9,690 nt of DNA, taken from Selenomonas sp. Lineage in GTDB: Bacteria > Bacillota_C > Negativicutes > Selenomonadales > Selenomonadaceae. Location of the stretch: the NCBI RefSeq assembly GCF_024699275.1, contig NZ_JAILPX010000078.1, positions 1 through 9,690 on the forward strand. The letters run 5' to 3'. The position numbers and the translations under genes were made by a program. The notes beneath the pieces were generated by a model. That model saw only the letters and a program-made list of their open reading frames with translations. It did no database searches and was not told the origin of the DNA. Position 1 is the first letter of the stretch; each line of letters begins with the position of its first letter. Positions 4,867 to 9,690 of the stretch are shown piece after piece.

Positions 4867-7354
4867 GGGCTGGCTCCTTGCGCCGTTTATTTACGCCCTT
4901 GAGCTTCTTGGTAAATTCCAGCTCATTGCCATTCTTCCGAATGGCAATGGTATCCCCGGCTTTGAACTTGCCCGCCAGCAGCATTTCGGCAATCTCATCC
5001 TCCACATGCTTCTGGATGGCCCGCTTCAAGGGACGGGCACCGAATTTGAAATCCGTACCTTCGTCCACCAGCTTGTTCCGGGCGGAATAACTGATTTCCA
5101 GCTGAATATCCTTTTCCTGCAGGCGGTTCTTCACATCCTGCAACAGGATATCCACGATTTTTGCCAGTTCCGGCCGTCCCAGGGGATGGAAAATCAACTG
5201 CTCATCCACCCGGTTCAGGAATTCTGGCTTAAAGGTGTGTTTGACTGCGTCCAGCATCCGCTTTTCCGCAGCCTTTTCCGCGGCATCCTGCTCATCTTTC
5301 CCATTCACGGCAAATCCCATGGCACCGGTATTCTTTTTCAAAAGATTAGCGCCGGCATTGGAGGTCATGATGATTACGCTGTTTCGGAAGTCCACGGTAC
5401 GGCCCTGACCGTCCGTAAGGCGGCCATCATCCAGAACCTGCAGTAGAATGTTGAACACATCGGGATGGGCTTTTTCAATCTCATCCAGCAGGATAATGGA
5501 GTAGGGTTTGCGGCGCACTGCATCGGTGAGCTGACCGCCCTCCTGATAGCCCACATAGCCCGGAGGCGCCCCCACCATACGGGCCACCGTATGTTTCTCC
5601 ATGTATTCGCTCATATCGAAACGGATAATGGCCTCCTCGGAGCCAAACAAGGCGTCGGCCAAGGTCCGGGCCAGTTCGGTCTTGCCCACCCCGGTGGGAC
5701 CCAAAAACAGGAAGGAACCAATGGGGCGTTTGGGGTCCTTGAGTCCAGAACGGGCGCGGCGGATAGCCTTGGCCACCGCTTTGACCGCATCGGCCTGACC
5801 GATGACCCGCTGCCCCAGGATTTTTTCCAGCTTCAGCAGCTTGGCCGACTCGGATGCCGCAATCTGGCTAACGGGTATGCCCGTCCACTGAGCGGTGACT
5901 GCAGCAATATCCTCAGCTGTTACCGTAATGTGATTCTTGCCTTTTTTCTCCCAAGCCTGACGAGTGGAGGACAGCTGGCCCTTAATTTCCTCTTCCTTAT
6001 CCCGGATGCGGGCCGCCCGTTCATAATTCTGGGCCGTAACAGCGGCTTCCTTTTCAATATCCAACTGCTGCAGGCCATCCCGCAGTTCCTGTAGCTTGGT
6101 CGTCGGCTCCACCTGCCGCATGCGCACCTTGGAGGCCGCTTCATCCATCAGATCAATGGCCTTATCCGGCAGGAACCGGTCGGTAATGTAGCGATGGGAC
6201 AGACGCACCGCCGCCTTGATGGCCTCGTCCTCAATGGTGGCCCGATGAAATTCCTCGTACTTGCTGCGCAGGCCAAAGAGGATTTTTTCCGCATCTTCTT
6301 CAGTGGGTTCATCCACCATAATGGGCTGGAAACGACGGGACAAGGCCGCATCCTTTTCCAGATACTTTTTATACTCATCCAGCGTGGTGGCACCAATAAT
6401 CTGAATCTCCCCCCGGGAAAGGGCAGGTTTCAGAATGTTGGCAGCATCCAGGGAACCTTCCCCCGCGCCAGCCCCCACCAGAGTATGCATCTCATCGATG
6501 AAGAGAATCACATTGCCGGCCCGCTGAATCTCCTCGATTACGCCCTTCATGCGCTCCTCAAACTCACCGCGATACTTGGCGCCAGCCACCAGCGAGGCCA
6601 TGGACAGGGATACCACCTGCTTGTCCTGCAGCATGTAGGGCACCGTGCCCTCCACGATACGCTGGGCCAGTCCCTCGGCAATGGCGGTCTTGCCCACCCC
6701 CGGCTCGCCTAAGAGCACCGGATTGTTCTTCGTACGACGGGAAAGGATTTGAATTACCCGCTGGATTTCCGTTTCCCGGCCAATCACCGGGTCCATCTGG
6801 GCATCCTTGGCCATCTTATTGAGATTGCGGCCAAATTTCTTCAACAGAGGCGTTCCCTCCCGGGAGCGCCGCCCCCGGCTGCCGCCTGCCATGGGACATT
6901 CATGTTCCTCGGACTGGTCGCCCATCCGATCCATGATTTCATCCTGCAGGGCGTCCGGGTCAACCCCCATGAGTTCCAAGACCTCCAAGGCAGCCCCTTC
7001 CGTTTCCTCCAGCAGACTCAATAGGATATGTTCCGTACCGATATAGTTATGCCCCAGATTTTGGGCCTCCTCAAAGGCTCCCTCCATAACCCGCTTAGCC
7101 CGTGGCGTATAATAAGGATTGTCGGAAGGGTATTCTGCCTCCTGGGAAACGATGCGCTTCACCTGGGCCACTGCCTGGTCAAAGCTCATGCCCAAAGCGC
7201 TCATGGCCTTGGCAGCCAGCCCCTCCCGCTCATGAAGAAGCCCCAATAAGATATGTTCCGTGCCAATATAATCCTGGGATAAATCCCGGGCCGCATATTG
7301 GGCGGCCTCAATGGCCTTGATGGCACGGTTGGTAAAATGATTTCGATAATCCAT
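4853..7354 (-). CDS. clpC: ATP-dependent Clp protease ATPase subunit ClpC
   Basis: ClpC is the AAA+ unfoldase that feeds substrates into ClpP. At 833 residues it is slightly longer than B. subtilis ClpC (810). Domains in order: double Clp-N repeat (about 1-145); a Gly/Arg-rich linker (149-172); first AAA+ module with Walker A GEPGVGKT (216-223), Walker B ILFIDE (283-288) and arginine pair SRRF (339-342); UVR middle domain (about 425-460), where McsB or other adaptors dock; second AAA+ module with Walker A GPTGVGKT (552-559) and Walker B ILLDE (621-625); ClpP loop MGF (679-681) in place of the common VGF. The C-terminus is basic (NKRRKEP). The start ATG 7354 has GGAGG seven bases upstream, inside the end of mcsB, with a gap of 2 bases. 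A 43-codon ORF overlaps its end. Confidence 0.97.
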   Translation of the reverse strand: MDYRNHFTNRAIKAIEAAQYAARDLSQDYIGTEHILLGLLHEREGLAAKAMSALGMSFDQAVAQVKRIVSQEAEYPSDNPYYTPRAKRVMEGAFEEAQNLGHNYIGTEHILLSLLEETEGAALEVLELMGVDPDALQDEIMDRMGDQSEEHECPMAGGSRGRRSREGTPLLKKFGRNLNKMAKDAQMDPVIGRETEIQRVIQILSRRTKNNPVLLGEPGVGKTAIAEGLAQRIVEGTVPYMLQDKQVVSLSMASLVAGAKYRGEFEERMKGVIEEIQRAGNVILFIDEMHTLVGAGAGEGSLDAANILKPALSRGEIQIIGATTLDEYKKYLEKDAALSRRFQPIMVDEPTEEDAEKILFGLRSKYEEFHRATIEDEAIKAAVRLSHRYITDRFLPDKAIDLMDEAASKVRMRQVEPTTKLQELRDGLQQLDIEKEAAVTAQNYERAARIRDKEEEIKGQLSSTRQAWEKKGKNHITVTAEDIAAVTAQWTGIPVSQIAASESAKLLKLEKILGQRVIGQADAVKAVAKAIRRARSGLKDPKRPIGSFLFLGPTGVGKTELARTLADALFGSEEAIIRFDMSEYMEKHTVARMVGAPPGYVGYQEGGQLTDAVRRKPYSIILLDEIEKAHPDVFNILLQVLDDGRLTDGQGRTVDFRNSVIIMTSNAGANLLKKNTGAMGFAVNGKDEQDAAEKAAEKRMLDAVKHTFKPEFLNRVDEQLIFHPLGRPELAKIVDILLQDVKNRLQEKDIQLEISYSARNKLVDEGTDFKFGARPLKRAIQKHVEDEIAEMLLAGKFKAGDTIAIRKNGNELEFTKKLKGVNKRRKEPAHVAQ

Positions 7355-7356
7355 GA

Positions 7357-8436
7357 TTATTCCTCCAGGCTCACCTGATGTTCCTCGATGATATGCCGCA
7401 CATGCTGAGCCCGCAATCTGTCGATTTCCGTTTTCGAGAGATTTTCATTGGCGGCGAGGTTCTGTAAAAAGCTGGTCCGGCTGCTTAAAAGCAGCTGTCC
7501 GTAGCATTCCGGAGCCAGTCCCCGGATGAGTTTCAAATCCATGCCCAACCGCAAGCGGGATAAGAGTTCCAGCACTTCCTTCTCCGAGAGCAGACGCGCG
7601 TAAGACAAGGTGCCATAGGCGCGCCAAACTTCATCCTCCAGACGTTCCTTCATGTAGAGTGCCAAAGCCTTCCGAGCGCGGCGTTCATGGGCCACGATTT
7701 CCGTCACAGCCCCCCGCAGGTTATCGATCAGTTCCTGCTCGGAATAGCCCAGGGTCAGCTGATTGGCAATCTGGAACAGGCAGCCGGGCTGCTCCTTCTC
7801 ATCCCCAAAGAGCGGCCGCACAGCCAGCCCCAGCTGCGGGGAAATGTTGATGATACTGCTCACGTTGCGGGTAAAGACCAGCCCGGGCAGATGCAGCAGC
7901 ACCGCCGCGCGGAGGCCTGTTCCCAAATTTGTGGGACTGGAGGTCAGATAGCCCATCTTCTCATCAAAGGCGATATCCAGCTGGCTTTCCAGCAAATCAT
8001 CCAGTTCAAAGGCCCGCTGCAAGGGGCTGGCCAAATCCAGTCCGGCAGTCACGCACTGAATGCGGATATGGTCCTCCTCGTTGACCATCAGACTGAGCTT
8101 CTGGCTTTCGCCAAAGTAAACTGCCCGATGCTGGGGATTGAGCAGCAGATTTTCGCTGATGAGCTGTTTTTCCCGCAGGACTTCCCGCTGCAGGGTGGAC
8201 AGGTTTTCCATCTCCACCCCCTGCAAGTTTTCCCCCAGGGCTTCCTGGATGGCTGGCATAGCTGCTGCCAACCGCTGTTCTACCCTCTGTAGTTCATAGA
8301 GGTCTGCCCGATTGGGAAAGGGCACATCCCGTAAATTACGGGACAGAAGAATCCGGCTGGCCAGTACCACATCACCATCGGCACCATCCTGCCGCAACCA
8401 ACTCAGGCGGCTGTCCTGCAATACCTGTTCAAGCAT
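7357..8436 (-). CDS. mcsB: Protein arginine kinase McsB with unusual motif positions
   Basis: McsB phosphorylates arginines to inactivate CtsR and to mark proteins for ClpC-ClpP. The length (359) and order of motifs match the family: ASRILLSRN (26-34), NEEDHIRIQ (119-127), SPTNLGTGLR (167-176), VRPLFGDEKE (206-215). Phosphate-contact arginines Arg28, Arg125, Arg176 and Arg207 are present. By eye against B. subtilis McsB, four conserved positions differ: the second Arg of SRIR is Leu30, the Cys of CPTN is Ser167, the Glu after Gly211 is Asp212, and the C-terminal RDxxRA motif reads IDRLRA (338-343). It overlaps mcsA by 8 bases (ATGCTTGA) and lies 2 bases before clpC. There are no frameshifts, so it is a functional gene under selection or a recently divergent one. 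Activity may be altered. Confidence 0.93.
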   Translation of the reverse strand: MLEQVLQDSRLSWLRQDGADGDVVLASRILLSRNLRDVPFPNRADLYELQRVEQRLAAAMPAIQEALGENLQGVEMENLSTLQREVLREKQLISENLLLNPQHRAVYFGESQKLSLMVNEEDHIRIQCVTAGLDLASPLQRAFELDDLLESQLDIAFDEKMGYLTSSPTNLGTGLRAAVLLHLPGLVFTRNVSSIINISPQLGLAVRPLFGDEKEQPGCLFQIANQLTLGYSEQELIDNLRGAVTEIVAHERRARKALALYMKERLEDEVWRAYGTLSYARLLSEKEVLELLSRLRLGMDLKLIRGLAPECYGQLLLSSRTSFLQNLAANENLSKTEIDRLRAQHVRHIIEEHQVSLEE

Positions 8437-8986
8437 TTTCTCTGCCCCCTTCCTTGGCGGCCAGTTCCTGCTTCATGGCCCGTACCTTATCCCGCAGTTC
8501 TGCGGCCTTTTCGTATTCCTCCTGTTCCACACAGGCTTTCAACTGCTGCTGCAGGAGATTGATATTCTGCTTGAGCTCCAGGGTGCCGCCACTGCGATGG
8601 GGAATCTTGCCCCGATGTACGCTGGAGCCATGGATCCGGCGCAGCATGGGTTCCAACTGCTGGCGAAATGTGGCATAACAGGATGCACAACCGATTTTTC
8701 CGGTCTTGCTGAAATCCCGATAGCTCATGCCGCAACGGGAACAAACCAATTCTCCAGCCTCATTTTTCTCCTGATTTTCCTGCAGGGGCACATCATTGGT
8801 ACTGCTGAAGATTCCCCGCAGAAAATCATCCACCGACACATGGCGCTTGTCCTGCCGGGGTACGCCGGCAAACTCACTGTAACCAGCTGCACAGGACTCG
8901 CAGAGATTTTTCTCCACCCGGCCATCGGGACCAATCTGGGTAATATGAACTACCGCCTCATGGCGGCCGCAATCATCACATAACAT
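8429..8986 (-). CDS. mcsA: McsA, zinc-finger activator of McsB
   Basis: McsA binds and activates the McsB kinase and helps couple it to ClpC. This 185-residue protein has four CxxC pairs: Cys3/Cys6, Cys29/Cys32, Cys82/Cys85 and Cys100/Cys103, enough for two zinc sites. A C-terminal UVR motif follows (about residues 136-171, with EEYEKAAELRDKVRAMKQEL). The arrangement matches the family. The start ATG 8986 has AAGGGGG seven bases upstream and lies 12 bases after ctsR. The end overlaps mcsB. The linker between the zinc regions (about 41-80) is acidic and poorly conserved in the family, as expected. Confidence 0.94.
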   Translation of the reverse strand: MLCDDCGRHEAVVHITQIGPDGRVEKNLCESCAAGYSEFAGVPRQDKRHVSVDDFLRGIFSSTNDVPLQENQEKNEAGELVCSRCGMSYRDFSKTGKIGCASCYATFRQQLEPMLRRIHGSSVHRGKIPHRSGGTLELKQNINLLQQQLKACVEQEEYEKAAELRDKVRAMKQELAAKEGGRENA

Positions 8987-8998
8987 ACAAGTTCCCCC

Positions 8999-9457
8999 TT
9001 ACGAGAAATTTTCCAAAGTCAGCAGCATGGTCTTGATCATCCGCACCCGCTCCTTGGCCGTAATGGACTCCGACTGGAAAATGGATACCACGAACTGCAT
9101 CATCAACGAGGCTTCCCTTCCTGTAACCATCTCATGCTGCAGAAGATACTTAATCATCGATTGTACCACAGGAAGTTCTGTATCTACCTTGATGGCCGCC
9201 AGCATATCCTCGTAGACCATGTTCTTTACCGGCACCTGCACAATGCGGATAAAACCGCCCAAGCCCCGACGTGATTCCACCACAAATCCCTTGTCCTGGG
9301 TAAACCGAGTGGACAGCACATAACTGATCTGGGAGGGTGCACAGGAAATCTCATCTGCGATATCCGTGCGCCTAAGCTCCACCTGACCGTCCTGCTGGGT
9401 GGCTAACTGCCTGAGGATATAGGCTTCAATCAAATCGGCAATATTGCTCACTTTCAT
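8999..9457 (-). CDS. ctsR: CtsR, repressor of class III heat-shock genes
   Basis: CtsR is the dimeric winged-helix repressor that holds down the clp genes until heat or McsB releases it. The N-terminal DNA-binding part includes ADEISCAPSQISYVLSTRF (residues about 34-52) and the wing VESRRGLGGFIRI (60-72). The C-terminal helical domain (about 80-152) dimerises and contacts ClpC/McsB. In B. subtilis the wing has four glycines in a row, a heat-sensing loop; here it reads GLGG. The start is uncertain: ATG 9457 is preceded by AGAAGG at only two bases, which is tight. GTG 9451 would have an eight-base spacer and give MSNIADLIE, closer to other CtsR N-termini. GTG 9460 is less likely. It is the first gene of the operon. 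Confidence 0.95.
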   Translation of the reverse strand: MKVSNIADLIEAYILRQLATQQDGQVELRRTDIADEISCAPSQISYVLSTRFTQDKGFVVESRRGLGGFIRIVQVPVKNMVYEDMLAAIKVDTELPVVQSMIKYLLQHEMVTGREASLMMQFVVSIFQSESITAKERVRMIKTMLLTLENFS

Positions 9458-9477
9458 CACCTTCTATTATAAATCGT

Positions 9478-9526
9478 GTTGACTATTTGACTTTTGCTCT
9501 ACTCTATTATATTTGTTTTTTTGACT
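9478..9526 (-). promoter_or_regulatory. CtsR operator, AGTCAAA half-sites
   Basis: On the - strand AGTCAAA occurs at 9526-9520 (within the promoter spacer) and at 9492-9486, with AGTCAAC at 9484-9478. The last two form AGTCAAATAGTCAAC, downstream of the start site. The published CtsR box is two RGTCAAA heptads separated by three bases; here only one base separates them. Placement over and just after the promoter fits autorepression. Confidence 0.75.
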
Positions 9527-9534
9527 TTTGGCAA
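9506..9534 (-). promoter_or_regulatory. SigA-type promoter of the ctsR operon
   Basis: On the - strand TTGCCA (9534-9529) and a perfect TATAAT (9511-9506) are separated by exactly 17 bases. Transcription would start near 9499, giving an untranslated leader of about 40 bases. The -35 box differs from TTGACA at one position. A CtsR half-site overlaps the spacer. Confidence 0.88.
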
Positions 9535-9550
9535 GGAAAACCGAAGCTGC

Positions 9551-9587
9551 GTATGTGTCAAGAAGTTCTCGGTAAGTTTTACCTGTA
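9551..9587 (+). repeat. 37-bp dispersed repeat, copy B
   Basis: This stretch matches 1228-1264 at 35 of 37 bases in the same orientation. The differences are A for T at 9561 and G for A at 9576. The palindrome becomes GGTAAGTTTTACC, which would keep pairing in RNA by a G-U pair. It starts 16 bases beyond the ctsR -35 box. ATACA-AA-TGTAT (9587-9598) follows. Possibly the outer end of a mobile element extending right. Confidence 0.75.
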
Positions 9588-9614
9588 TACAAATGTATGC
9601 TAGTTATAGACTTT

Positions 9615-9690
9615 TCATGCTATGGATTTAGCTAATTTTCCTATTGGACTACTGCTCGGTGCATCAAGATGAATCTGGCCATGCCGCACT
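9615..9690 (-). CDS. Possible C-terminus of an unidentified frame, partial
   Basis: Reading leftward from the window edge on the - strand, one frame stays open for 24 codons and stops with TGA at 9617-9615. The residues run from VRHGQIHLD to GKLAKSIA. It lies 27 bases inside copy B of the 37-bp repeat, as a transposase gene end would lie next to an element end. The open stretch is too short to be convincing and matches no family I know. Confidence 0.2.
   Translation of the reverse strand, partial: VRHGQIHLDAPSSSPIGKLAKSIA

Noticed and set aside
4769..6094. Long + strand ORFs (225 and 209 codons) opposite clpC
   Set aside because: They lie wholly antisense to the well-supported clpC frame, have no family motifs and no ribosome sites. 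They arise from the codon bias of clpC.
7687..8983. + strand ORFs of 201 and 223 codons opposite mcsB and mcsA
   Set aside because: Antisense shadows of two clear genes, with no recognisable domains.
9466..9471. Second TATAAT on the - strand just before ctsR
   Set aside because: No -35 box lies at a fitting distance, and the start site would fall at the ribosome site of ctsR.

Overview
The window looks like a chromosomal segment of a low-to-mid-GC Firmicute. The best guess is a Selenomonas-like member of the Negativicutes. That guess rests on the Gram-positive-type heat-shock operon ctsR-mcsA-mcsB-clpC followed by radA, SigA-type promoters with near-consensus hexamers, and the style of the metal ABC transporter. 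The genus cannot be fixed from the sequence alone.

Layout. (1) Bases 1-650 carry the 3' part of an IS30-family transposase on the + strand, followed by a perfect 11-bp hairpin. (2) Bases 617-1215 hold a complete type II toxin-antitoxin cassette on the - strand: a RelB/DinJ-type antitoxin and an overlapping YoeB toxin, with a promoter, a palindrome over the -35 box, and a textbook terminator. (3) Bases 1216-1541 are AT-rich and have no protein gene. They contain one copy of a 37-bp repeat, a candidate small RNA on the + strand ending in a strong terminator, and a long hairpin that probably ends the transporter operon. (4) Bases 1542-4606 (- strand) hold znuB-like permease, znuC-like ATPase and radA. 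The radA start has an extended -10 promoter. (5) Bases 4706-9534 (- strand) hold the class III heat-shock operon: ctsR, mcsA, mcsB, clpC and a previously unlisted 43-codon ORF that overlaps the end of clpC and precedes a terminator. (6) Bases 9535-9690 hold a second, same-orientation copy of the 37-bp repeat and perhaps the tail of another reading frame.

How the genes work together. CtsR represses its own operon through AGTCAAA-type boxes. McsA and McsB form the arginine-kinase adaptor that marks proteins for ClpC, and ClpC unfolds them for ClpP, which is encoded elsewhere. RadA acts on recombination intermediates. The transporter pair would import Zn or Mn but lacks a binding-protein gene here. 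The transposase, toxin-antitoxin cassette and repeat copies mark the edges as accessory DNA.

The main points for a second look are: the small membrane-protein ORF coupled to clpC; the C-rich small-RNA candidate; the direct 37-bp repeats about 8.3 kb apart; and the combined departures from the usual sequence in McsB (four motif positions), the CtsR glycine loop and the CtsR box spacing.
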